The position numbers were made by a program, and so were the translations under genes. The notes below the pieces were generated by a model. It did no database searches. It was given only the letters and a program-made list of their open reading frames with translations, and was not told the DNA's origin. Below are positions 21,000 through 31,947 of a stretch of 64,000 nucleotides of DNA, piece after piece. Source of the stretch: Artemisia argyi (taxonomy: Eukaryota; Streptophyta; Magnoliopsida; Asterales; Asteraceae); NCBI GenBank assembly GCA_030686995.1, contig CM060687.1, positions 167,448,090-167,512,089 on the forward strand, written 5' to 3'. Positions within the stretch are counted from its first letter, which is position 1; every line of letters starts with the position of its first letter.

Positions 21000-23194
21000 A
21001 GTGACATGAATGGTAGGAGTGGCAATCGAGTCATGTTCGGGTTGACCTATCCGGATTGGCGGGTTATTATGACCATTACCCAAACACGACCAATTTATTA
21101 ATCATGTCAAAAAACTCAAACCTAACCCAGACCTGCATAACACGTGTAACATGTTTGTGACCCGTTTAACATGTTTAAGTATATAGGTAAAGCGGCAAAT
21201 ATAGTTGATGGTTTGTCGATTCAACTAATTTAGAAGCAAAACAGATATAAGGATCTAAAATTTGATAAAAAAGTAACATATAAATAACTATACAACAATT
21301 TCAATGATATGTGAGTTATAATCATAATTCACTCATATTAAATACGTAACAAAATACATTTAATCCAAATCTAATATAAAATCAAATCTATAATATTTTA
21401 TTTTTAGAGGTCTATATATTTAAACGGGTTCACAGGTTGACTTGTTTAATACACCCTTTTTATTCAATAAGGATGAGATGGTGCAGAAGCGGGTCGATGA
21501 TGACACTGGGGAAGCCCAGTCAAAATTTGAAAGTGACAAAATTTGACAAAACCTATTGGGAGGTAAAATGTTACATCAAAGTGACAAAATTTGAAAGTTT
21601 GTTACTTCAAAAAAATGTATTCGCTAGAATTGAAAAATATGACATATAAGATACATGTAAAAATGATTATTTCAACAACTCATGTTATTCCACTTAATAA
21701 GTTTAACCTGCGCATACATGAGTTTAACTATTAAATACGGTCGATTATTATTAACATAAATATAAATATCAAAATAAAGACACGACCTCACAGGTAACTG
21801 TGAGATGAAAACATAAACACGAAATTATGTATGTAATACTCTTTTTAAATATGGATATCTGGGAAAAATAAATAAATAAAAATAAAGTTCATTACATTTT
21901 ATTAAACAAGTATAATGTTTAAAACATGATATCGATATTTAAATTTAAACAATATCCATCTCGACAGCATGTTGGTTAACACGAAGTCAAATCATTCGTT
22001 CAACAAAAATATATACAAAATGTTAATCGATATCAATACATAATGAAAATTTTATGTAAAAATCTATACGTGCATGGCTATTATTACTATATAAGTATAT
22101 AAGATTTTACATACTGTAATAGAACAAACTTATCTAACAACTCCGTATATGCACCCTGACAGGCTTTACTTTGTCAAAATAGAAATTTACAAGATAGAAA
22201 TTTACATTATTACCCAATTATATTACTAAAATCAGATAATATAACCAGTATGTCCAATAGCAAACCAAGTTTTATTTCTTATGTAACATAGCATGCTCTA
22301 TAATGACATGAGCAAATCAACTTGATTCAAGAACATCATATGAGAATATATGCTCAAGCCTTAAAGAAATGATAGTTGGCCATCCTTGTTGAACTTGCTC
22401 TTTCAAAATTCAAAGAGTTAATTAAGATTGACACTCAAAATTCTTATGATATGCAAGTGCTAATATAAAACATATTAAGATTGACACTCAAAATTTTTAT
22501 AATATGCAAGTGCTAATATAAAACAAAACTGTGCATAATTTAACACTTTGCATTATCAACTAAATTACCTCTAAACTCCTATAATATTTACATTACTTGC
22601 CGCAACTTTTGGGAGGGCCGGGACCTTCCCTTGCCCCTTAAGAGTTCCGCCCCTGCGCAGTAGCATGTGAGGACACGGAGAAGTCCCTAATTAATACTAT
22701 CATTGAAGAAACAGAACTTACTTCCGTCATTGTAAAAATGCGCTAATTATCATTCGGTGGATTTTTACTGACGTGATAACCTAGTTCCGGTTGTAGTATG
22801 TATACTTTATGTCACATCTCTTATACAACGTTTTGCACGTTAGCAAATTGTTCTCAATTATTCATTTAGCTAGGTTCCAATTTTTATTCTAAAAAAAATG
22901 GTTCCAATTTTCCATAATTGATCTTATGCGGTTTTAGAGCCAAGCAAAAGATGCTTAACGGGCTGTACCAACCGTGAAAAGGCCCATGCACTTTTAGTAG
23001 AGTCCTGATCTGTACTTAACTACCTTTTTAGGCTAGTTCTTTTATATTCCCCCGGCCCCGTCTTAAAATTATTGTGTCTTAAAATTACTGTCAAGAAACA
23101 AAAATCATATAAATTAATAAAAGTGGTCTTATTTTAATTTTCAACTACTCAAATAAAATATTCCCTCACTAAATTCTCTAGTTTTTACTCAAAA

Positions 23195-23225
<31 letters not shown>

Positions 23226-24350
23226 TAAAAAAGTGAACAATTATTTTGATACATCACGAAAAGAAAATATGGACTATAATTAGACCGACCGGAGTATTCA
23301 ATTTTGCTACATAGGATGAATGGATTCATTTCACTGGATAATAGAAAGTTAAAATTGAAACAAGTTAGTAAAACTTATGTAATTTTCATTCAAAAAAAAA
23401 TATGTAAATGTGTCAATTTTGTAAAAAAAAACTAAAAAAAAAAGAAAGAAAAGGATGCTTGGTAAAACTTTAAGTTTTAAATTGATTACATGAACGTAAA
23501 TAAGCTTATCAGTTTTCATATTTTTTTTAATAATTTTATAAAATTAATAAATACCTCATATACTTTAAAAACACCCCCCTCCTTTACTCCTAGACTTTGT
23601 CTTTTTTCTATATATATAAAAAACATACATGTTGTTATTTATAAATTATCATTATATATTACAGTAATGTATATGATTGGAATTATAAATATTAAAATGA
23701 AAACACGAGTTATTGTGATATGTAAACGAATGCACGAGATTGTACATATACGAATAACTTGTATTATTCCTTTTTATGAGATTAAGCAAGGATGTCTGAA
23801 AAAATATAGTTTTTAACTATTCAAGTTCAATAACGACTCTTATTATTCATCTTTATAAGTTTAACTCGCGCGTACCCAAGTTTAAAAATCAAATACGGCT
23901 ACAATTATTATTAACATGAATATAAACATCAAAATGAAGGCACGATCTCGCAGGTTACTGTGAGATGAAAACACATACATGATATTGGGCATATAACAAC
24001 GACATATGTAATTACTCTTTAAACGTTTAAATAAAAATATATAGAAAATAGAATTTACAAGATAAAATTTTACATTTTTAACTAGGTTTATTAATAAAAT
24101 AATATTATGTACAATTTATAATATTTTATATGCACAAATAATTAAAATTTAGATGTATTATGATTTATATTAAAATGCTTTAAGTAAAGATTTAAATCAA
24201 AGCCCTATGTGCACATGGTATAAAACTAGTATTTCCAATAGCAAAGCCAATTTTGTTTCTTATCTAACATAGCATGCTCTCTGATGACATGAGGAATTCA
24301 ACTTGATTCGAGAACATCGTATGAGAATATATGTCAACTTAAAGTAATGA
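21000..24350. other. Non-coding repeat DNA with a dispersed direct duplication
   Basis: Segments 21660-22560 and 23818-24475 are diverged direct copies. They share the run of ACGAC/GCAGG...ACTGTGAGATGAAAAC and, later, ACATAGCATGCTCT...ATGACATGAG...TTGAACTTGCTCTTTC. The first copy also contains a ~55-bp tandem duplication (about 22426-22530). No ORF of note. The parent repeat family was not identified. Confidence 0.6.
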
Positions 24351-24550
24351 TAGTTGATCATCCTTGTTGAACTTGCTCTTTCAAAGAGTCAATTAAGATT
24401 GACACTCAAAATTTTTTATAACATGATAGTGCTAATATGGAACAAAGCCATGCATAATTTAACACTTGCATACACCGAAAAAACAATGCCTCAATTCTTG
24501 TTTTTAGTTCAAATAATAATATTATACACTCATAGCATCCCACTTGGAAC

Positions 24551-24609
<59 letters not shown>
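24551..24609. repeat. (TTA)n array, 3' tail of LINE copy A
   Basis: About 20 uninterrupted TTA units directly abut the 3' end of the minus-strand LINE copy. Confidence 0.9.
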
Positions 24610-25509
24610 TTTTAATTATAATCATCACTTTATTAGAAAATCATAGGATTTACAAGAAATTAGTGGGGAGCCGAGATATTAACTGGGCCCCCACTCCTCT
24701 AGCTATAGCGAAGCTAATCATACTAAAAATATGAGCAGCAGCACGTGCTTCAATGTCTTGAGTCAACGAGAATCTTCGAATACGCTTTAGTAAGGTCACC
24801 TCATCCTTCTCAAGTTCTCCAAAAGAAGAGAATGAAAAGGGGAGAAACCCATATCCAATATTCGCGCATTTAGCATCGTACTTGATGCGTTTGCGTTGTG
24901 CGGCTTCAAAAATCGCACGACCCGGTACAAAATCAACCATACCGGTTTGTGTCAAGGGTGATGACCATGTCAGATCAATACATACATCAAGCCCATTATC
25001 CCATGAGTAAAGTAACATATCAGCTGGATGTAAGGTTTTGTCCCTATCCCCAATAAGCCCAATATCAACCTCCTTACGAGCCGAAATACCTGACCGAGAA
25101 CATATGTCAACAAGAACATCACGTACCACATTATGCCGATGTTTAATACCAATAATACTCGCACACGATACAACATGGTCCCAATAAACATCCCCCACTA
25201 ATACCCTGGAACAAGCTGAGCATGGCATCTGAACAGGAAATAGGGGAACACCAAGTCGATAACATAACACACATCGGTAAGTCCTAGCATTCATAGTTTG
25301 TCCCAACCTAGATATTGGAACCACCCTAAGCCAATCTGAAGTGTAATCCTCCTTTTGCGAATTCCATAGCGCCATATGTCGAGAAGATAGGTGAAAGGTG
25401 GATTCAACCATTTAGGTAACACGTGTGAAATGTATATCTGCCAATTTCTTCATGAGTTTGGGGGCAACGATCTCACTTAGGTTACTCAAAAGGTCAATCT
25501 CCATTTTCG

Positions 25510-25510
<1 letters not shown>
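24610..25510 (-). mobile_element. 5'-truncated non-LTR retrotransposon, copy A
   Basis: It is bounded on both sides by (TTA)n arrays: 24551-24609 at its 3' end and 25511-25581 at its 5' side. It encodes the C-terminus of a long protein followed by a ~40-bp 3' UTR. The RT itself is missing. The layout (5' truncation, simple-repeat 3' tail, no LTR) is that of a LINE. Confidence 0.6.
24650..25510 (-). pseudogene. LINE C-terminal domain: zinc finger plus possible REL-endonuclease
   Basis: The frame is open from the truncation point, except for one TAA just before the ATG at 25411, and ends at 24650. It contains a CCHC-type finger (PCSACSRVLVGDVYWDHVVSC), then KHRHNVVRD, then HPADMLLYSWDNGLDVCIDL, and finally KRIKYDAKCANIGYGFLP and a helical end. 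A zinc finger followed by RHN and a PD...D pattern, with a K-x(3)-Y block, is the order seen in restriction-enzyme-like endonuclease domains at the C-termini of R2/R4-type LINEs. I infer that here; alternatives are another LINE C-terminal domain of unknown role. The protein is 5'-truncated and carries a nonsense codon. Confidence 0.5.

Positions 25511-25581
<71 letters not shown>
25511..25581. repeat. (TTA)n array between LINE copies A and B
   Basis: About 23 ATT units. It forms the 3' tail of copy B and the 5' flank of copy A. Confidence 0.9.
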
Positions 25582-25582
<1 letters not shown>

Positions 25583-25812
25583 AACATCCATTTCATTAGA
25601 AACAAACTCGAAGGATTACAAGAAATTAGTGGGGAGCCACACTATCTGGGCTCCCACACCTTTAGCAATGTCAAAACTAATCCTATTGAAAATATGAGGT
25701 GCAGCACGCGTCCCAATGTCTTGAGTTATAGAGAACTTCCGGATCCGCTTAAGGAGGGTCATAGCATCTGTCTCAAGTTCCCCCAAAGAGGAAAATGAGA
25801 AGGGGATAAACC
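25582..25812 (-). mobile_element. 5'-truncated LINE, copy B
   Basis: A second, shorter copy of the same family. Its frame begins at IPFSFSSLGELE and ends TNFL at 25616, matching the end of copy A closely. It is flanked on both sides by (TTA)n (25511-25581 and 25813-25859), so the whole fragment lies inside a TTA array. Confidence 0.7.

Positions 25813-25859
<47 letters not shown>
25813..25859. repeat. (TTA)n array 5' of LINE copy B
   Basis: About 15 TTA units immediately at the 5' truncation point of copy B. Confidence 0.9.
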
Positions 25860-25963
25860 TCATTAATAATTAAATAAACATTAGAATAATAATTCAACTA
25901 GAATAAAAAACAATATAATTTAAGCGCTTCTTGATTTCTTTCGATCGCACGAGATTATTTTCA

Positions 25964-25966
<3 letters not shown>

Positions 25967-26010
<44 letters not shown>
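25967..26010. repeat. Poly-A run, about 44 nt
   Basis: An uninterrupted A run. No SINE or LINE body could be attached to it with confidence. Confidence 0.8.
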
Positions 26011-26012
<2 letters not shown>

Positions 26013-26192
26013 TTAAAGACTAAAAGTGTAAATTTGTTTTTAATTAAAAAAAAAATTTAAATGTTTCTTCTTCTTCATTTGCTGCAAACACTGCCAACTA
26101 AAAAAATAAATAAATAACAAAAAGATACACACAAACACTTGTTTCGGTTGGCAAGCAAACCCAATCATTATTAAAAAGGTTAGGGTAGGACG

Positions 26193-26378
26193 CCTTAAAA
26201 AGTCAAAATAAATGTTCATTTATATTTCAAACAAAGGTTTTAAGGCCCACAAAAAATTACATAGGGATACATATAAAAGTATAACCAAATGTACTTTTAT
26301 GTGAGTCCTTGTGTACTTTGATGTACTTTTTGTGTGCTTAACTTGTGCCCCTAAGACACAAACTAGAAAAACCTCCTA
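26193..26378 (+). repeat. Intact copy of a ~190-bp tandem duplication
   Basis: The segment starting CTTAAAAAGTCAAAATAAATG is repeated from 26436. That second copy is split by the 12.5-kb copia (after 26516, resuming at 39017) and again by a MITE (39102-39372). This intact copy acts as an empty-site control for both insertions, reading straight through GATACATATAAAAG and GTGCCCCTAAGACAC. Confidence 0.85.
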
Positions 26379-26516
26379 TTAGCATGAGCCTTAGAAGTTG
26401 TAGTACTCCTCACTCACATTTTTATTTTTGTATGTCTTAAAAAGTCAAAATAAATGTTCATTTATATTTCAAACAAAGGTTTTAGGGCCCACAAAAAATT
26501 ACATAGGGATACATAT

Positions 26517-27294
26517 TGTTGGTCCCTTTTACTTGGTTATCAGTAACTAATAAGCTAAAGTAACCAAGTTATATGACTTGAACACAAATGTATAAAATGA
26601 TTAACAATAAAGTAACGTAAAAATAAGAGACAATATTTTCCAACGTTTAATTCTTTATTAGAAGTTAATCACAAAGAATCGTACCCAAGTGTTTGCGGAA
26701 TAACACTTGGGGTTGAAACGACAAGTATTGTATGGACTCCTCACTAAACTCAAACTATGTTGAGTGACAACTTAAATTACCCACTGAGCTATCTCAGGGG
26801 CTTGCGTTGTTCTTTGGAGGAGTAAAGTGGTTTGTTTAACAATATCTTAAAAGATATTATTCTTCTGGCAAGGAACCTTCATTGAGTTAGGTCCAAAAGG
26901 CACTTTCTGATGACAGACTGGTTTTAACCATTTTGGAAAAGTTTGACATTAAAGTGATAAGGTACTTTAATAAAGCAGCTCAGACTTTCCTGCCCAGTCC
27001 CGCCAAAACTTCAGTCTTCTTGTCATCAGTCTTCAGTACAATTAAGTTGTTGAGGAGTCATGGGGTTCAGTGAGTTATTGTCATCCTCACTGAACCCATC
27101 ACCTTCTTCTTGGCTTAGATCACACTTCACTGAGTTCCGCCTCACTGAATGGAGAACCTTTCTTCTTAGGCTCGGTCTTAGCTCCCTGAAGGTGACTCAC
27201 TGAGTTACTGTTCACTCAGTGACTTGTTTACACTTAGGGGATTTTACGTTCAAATCCTTGTTAGAGAAAGATTGGGGAATTCAGTGACCCAACA
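26517..27294 (-). repeat. 3' LTR (promoter-deleted)
   Basis: 778 bp. It lacks the 109 bp corresponding to 38449..38557 of the other LTR, including the TATA box, so it should not start transcription from the usual site. The polypurine tract is directly adjacent at 27295. Confidence 0.95.
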
Positions 27295-27488
27295 ATCTCC
27301 CCCTATTTGAACATACAAATAGCCTAAGTGTTTCTTGATTCAACATGAGTTGTTAGGGTCCATCTTTCTCTTGCTGAATGTTTGTTGTAATTGTAAGTAG
27401 GACATAACTTTTAAACAAAACATCAGTTTATTCATAGCTATTACATTTTCCTACAAATTACAAACAAAATAAAGATAGTTGTTGCAGA

Positions 27489-30400
27489 TCAGATGTTCAG
27501 ATGATAGCCAAGTCCCTCAATCTTAGCTTTCTTTGATCTCAGCAGGTGTTTCTCAGGATGCTTCTCAATCTTGGCCCTAAGGTCCTTACAGAACCTTTGG
27601 TTTGCACCACTTTGTATAGGAGAAGCTAACATCAGGTACGTTACCATTGCCTTGACCCCTGCCTTGTCTATATCAGACCATCTTTGGAAAGCAAGGTCTC
27701 CATATTCATCCGTAAAGCATAGACCTCTTTCAGGGTGTTCAAGCACAGTGTTGTTCACGAAAGTGATTCCTTCAGGAACGGACCTATCACAATCCAATCC
27801 TGGGACCTTGATCTCAGGCTCGGATTCAATGTGCTTCCTTTTTCTCCTGGTGGCTGTTGATGAAGCAGTTCCTGTTGTTGGAGCAGGAAGAAGGGAGGGA
27901 ATGTTGAGGGCTTCAGGCATTGCTCTCAGTCTTTCATACCTTTCATTCAGTGACTTGAGAAGGTGATGAACAACGGCGCCATTTTTCTTGGCAATGATGG
28001 GACGGAGTTCATCAAGTTCAGTAATCCCAAAGTCAGCAAATCTGAATGGGTTATGAGTGTCCATGATTCTTTTATCAGCCCCCCTGAAGACAGTGATCAT
28101 TGCGGGTTTGGTGTTCCTGTGGATTTTAATGTCAGTGATGGTTTCAGGCTTCAACCTTTCCTTCATCACCCAATGATATCTTTCAACCCTGGTCTTCCTG
28201 ATTTGAGCATCCCTTTTCATATTTGCTTCCCTTTCCCTTCTAAGAGCATTCATCTCTTCTTCCTGAGCCTTTTTAAAGGCTGCACCAGCTTGCTCAGTAG
28301 CTAGTGCCTCAGCATCCAGACCAATCTTTTCAGCTTCCTCATGAACAACCTGTATCAGTTCAGGCTTACTCAATCTCTCTTCTTCAGCTACCTTTGCCAT
28401 GTACTCAACTCTTTCCATATGGGCTTGTATTTGGTCATTGGTGAGTTGATATATTTTTCCATGGATTTCATATGGAACCCTGATTGGTTCATCAGGATCG
28501 ACTCTGACCATAGTGGAGGCAGGCTGGAGCACAGTTGTAGGTTCAGAGGTGGTAGCGATGTTTTTTCCTCTGTCCTGAATGAGAGTGGAGGAGGCTGGTT
28601 CCTCTTGGAGTGGAACTTGAGTGATTTGTGTGGCTTCAGTGACATGCTCCCCCTCAGTATGAGAGGGCTGTCCAGCTTCCTGTTCATCAGTAATAGGGGT
28701 TTCAGGAACATTCTCCCCCTCAACAATTGCTGGAGCTGCAGTGATGGCAAGTGTTGGAGTTACTGAAGACGAAGTAGAGTTACCCTTGAAGACTTGAAAC
28801 ATTTCCGTCACCATTGACTTGATCTCCGCAGTATCCTGATGGATGAGAGATACCTTGGAGTCAAGTGCAGCCTGAGAGTTTTCAAGGGCAGTCATTCTGG
28901 ATCCCATTGTCTATGCCAGAGAAGTGGACTTCAGGGATTGAGTTGTCACTGATGTTTCCAACTGAGTGAAGGAGGACTTGAGAGCCTCCACTGTGAAGCT
29001 GAGATTCTGAACATTTGAATCCCTTATCAAACCAAGTAACTCAGTAAGAGCCGCCGAGTTGACCTGGTACGTCTCAGATGCCTGAAGAATTTTCTTGTTG
29101 ATCTCAGGATCATCCTTGACTGATTCTTGAACCGACTTAACCCATGTAGCCAGCTCCTTTAGGGATTCCAAAAACTGATTGATGTGCGAAGCCATTTGTG
29201 TCAGGGAGTGAGAGACAGTGGAATTTTGCTCCCTGACATCATCATTGTAGTCTTCAACAGCATCTTTGAGGAGGTGGTAGTGGACTGCTTGCTCAGCATG
29301 CATGTCAAACACCTCTTCAGTGACCCCCCTGTACAAAACATTGGTCATTTTCTTGATGAATCTTTTGAAGGCTCTTTCAGTGAGAGGAGTTTGAGCGTCT
29401 TCTGAGGTTTCCGGCTCGGAATGTGTTTCTTCTTCAGTATGGTTAGAGGCTTGAGGAGACTGAGTAACAGGTTCAGGGATTGTCTCCTCATCCTCCATAT
29501 CATCTCCGGCCGTGAAGACTTCCTCGTCACTGTTAAATTCATCATCAGAAAATAAAAGAGCCTGAGCATATGCCAGGGAGGTAATCTGCAACATCTGGAG
29601 GTTATCCGGCTCCTCTTCATAAGAAGATTTGCCTTCGTTTTGGCCAGGTCCTGACCCCTCAAATCCGGTAGGTTGGGTTTTACCTACCTGGTCTTTAAGG
29701 CCAGTTCCCAAGTTTTGCGCACCTCCGGGAGTGGTTGTGGGTTCCATATCAGCGGGTGGTATATATCCCTCTGAATCTTTGTCCCCCGTGACCCCTTCAG
29801 ACACTGATGGGTGTTTCCCAGTGCCATCACTAGGAGTCTTGAATGTTGTGTCCCTATCAGCGGGTTGTATGTTTCCCTCTGAGTCTTTGGGATGAGTAGT
29901 GGTGCCCTCAAACAAAAGCTTTGATTTGCGAATGTCCTCATCAGGCAAATGAGTGGTTGAGTCCCCCTTTCCAACAGGCTTGTTCTGGCCTGTCGAAGGT
30001 TTAGGAACTTGAACTCCCTGATGCTTGGGTTTTGATTTACCCGAGCCTTTAGCAGGATGTGATTGTTTGTGGACCCCCTTCTCAGTGGAGTAGTGCTGCC
30101 CCACCGAGGATTTAGGATCCCTTACTCCCTAAGACTCTGGTTGTGATTTGCCAGAGCCTTTAGCAGGATGTGAAGGTTTGGTTTGTTTCGGCTCAACTGT
30201 CTTGTTTATGACAGTAGAGTCTTTGGAAATGGGTATGCCCGAGGACACTGAGTGGGATTTCTCAGTGCCCTCCGCTGGCTTTTGTTGCTGGCCTAGTGAC
30301 TGGGTTATTATACTCAGGGTGTCCGCAGTCAAAGGCGGTATTTCATGCCCCTTTTTGGCAGCCTTAGGGTCAGAGGTCTCAGTGTCGAGTGACTTGGGTT

Positions 30401-31409
30401 GAGCCACCTTCCTGGACCCCTGTCCCTTCTTCCTCTTCACCTTTTTGGTGGGAGAGGGAACTAGTGATATAATATTGTCACCCTGGATAGCAATACGCAT
30501 ATATTGGGTCAGGGTGACGGGTGTAACCTCTAGAGGGTCACGAGAGTAATTAGCCTTGTGTAACACTTCAGGCTCAAAACCTACTGCATCAGGCTTTTCA
30601 TACTCAGACCCAAGCAAGTCATATAGGGCACAGGAAATGAATCTAGGGTATGACATGAGTTTTTGCCTAGACTTCCCCCCTAATTTTGCTATGAGGTCCT
30701 TGAAGATCAATTCTCCAAGGTCAATAAATCTACCCTCAATGAGACTGAACAATATCATTGCTTGAGTATTGTTCAATTGCTCAGTAGAGGATTTATTTCC
30801 CCCGAGGACCTGAATGACAAAGGTCATTATTATCCTCCAGGGAGCTGGGAACCAGGTCTTGATGATTGGGGCTTTGGATAGTAGGGCCCCAGGTGACACT
30901 TCAGGGTGAAGTTTGTCATAAGGCCCTAGCGTCAGTAAGACCTCCTTCACATCTTTATCAGATGGTGGGACAACAAAGGTCTGTGTGTAATCAAGCCCAG
31001 TGGCTTTGACAAAAGTTTTATAGTCAAGAGTTAGAGACTTAGTTCCATTCTTGACTGTAAACTTTATTTTGGCCTCTTTGGGCACATCAGGGCTTTCAAC
31101 CACTGCTGTGCACCAAAATTCCCTCAAATATTCAGGGTAGATGACTGAGGGGGTTTTAGTGAATGCGGTGGTCAGAAAGCAGTTCTGAAGGAACTTCACC
31201 ACATCCCTGTATTCAGGGAACCCAGCAGGGTAGGCAAAGTTCCCCACCACATTGTTCTTGGTAAGGTCTACACTTTCCATTTGGAAATCCACATTGGGTG
31301 CATATTTTACGACCTTTGAAGAAGCCATTAAGTTTGGATAAAAAGGTATGGTTTTTGAAAAAATGGTATTGGTGAGGGAAACACGCGCAGTTTTGAAAAC
31401 AATTTGCAA
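27489..31409 (-). pseudogene. Large accessory ORF downstream of pol (about 1,307 codons), two stops
   Basis: One frame runs from 31409 to 27489, cut only by TAG at 30129-30131 and TAG at 28911-28913. The functional start may be the ATG at about 31326 (MASSKVVKYAPNVDFQ). The N-terminal ~350 residues look globular (NNVVGNFAYPAGFPEYRDVV, YPEYLREFWCTAVV, ETF-like repeats absent). The middle is disordered, Pro/Ser/Thr/Gly-rich with repeated AKGSGKS and HPKDSEGNIQPADRDT-like segments. The C-terminal third is helical, with likely coiled coils and a KxRRKRK basic patch. No signal peptide or membrane segment is seen, so it is not an obvious envelope. Its place after pol matches the env-like ORF position of some Sireviruses. 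Function unknown; similar ORFs are familiar to me from Asteraceae copia elements. Confidence 0.75.
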
Positions 31410-31947
31410 GAGTTTAGTTATGATTTTAAAAGCGTGTGTGTGTTTCCCTTTTTGTGGGGGTATTTATAGGGTGAGAATTAGGGTGGTGATGTTGCGGATA
31501 CCAAAGGTTTAATTTATTTAACCGAAACGGCATAATAATTTTGGTTTGATATCCGCATTAAATATCACGATTCCCATTACCCTATTTTCTCTCACATCGT
31601 GGATGAACAGTTGTGCGGCTCTGCAAATAATGCACTTTTGCAGAGAGAAATTATCACAACTTTTGTGTGTGAGGGAGCATTTAATGCTCAGTGATGTTTG
31701 GTGAGAGGGATGTGGGGGCCCAAGGAGTGGATGCCAGTTGTGTAAGTGACATATATTCCTATATTTAATAGGATTCAGTTACCTACCTGGGACATTAACT
31801 GACTAAATACTTAGAGCATTTAGTTAGGGTATTCAATGCCATTTTTCATCCTGAGCCCCCTGAATGGATTGTCATTCAAAAAAAAAAAATTCAGGAAGGG
31901 TGTGATCAGAGACCCAGAGAATTTACATCAGGTTGGAACACTTTTGA
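31410..31947 (-). other. Spacer between RNase H and accessory ORF
   Basis: About 540 bp with no ORF. A short A-run lies at 31879-31889. On the minus strand TATAAATACC (about 31460-31469) lies shortly upstream of the accessory ORF, so a separate promoter for that ORF is possible. Confidence 0.45.
31460..31469 (-). promoter_or_regulatory. Possible TATA box for the accessory ORF
   Basis: TATAAATACC on the minus strand lies about 50 bp upstream of the open frame and 135 bp before the MASSK start. If used, it would give a subgenomic mRNA for the accessory protein independent of the LTR. The evidence is only the motif and its position. Confidence 0.4.

Noticed and set aside
24551..25859. Three independent TTA microsatellites
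   Set aside because: They abut LINE copy ends exactly, so they are better read as tails and targets of these copies.
27571..30765. Several plus-strand ORFs of 69-141 codons
   Set aside because: They lie opposite the accessory ORF of the copia element and have no features of their own.
30129..31409. Envelope gene
   Set aside because: Position after pol fits, but no signal peptide, fusion peptide or membrane span is visible.
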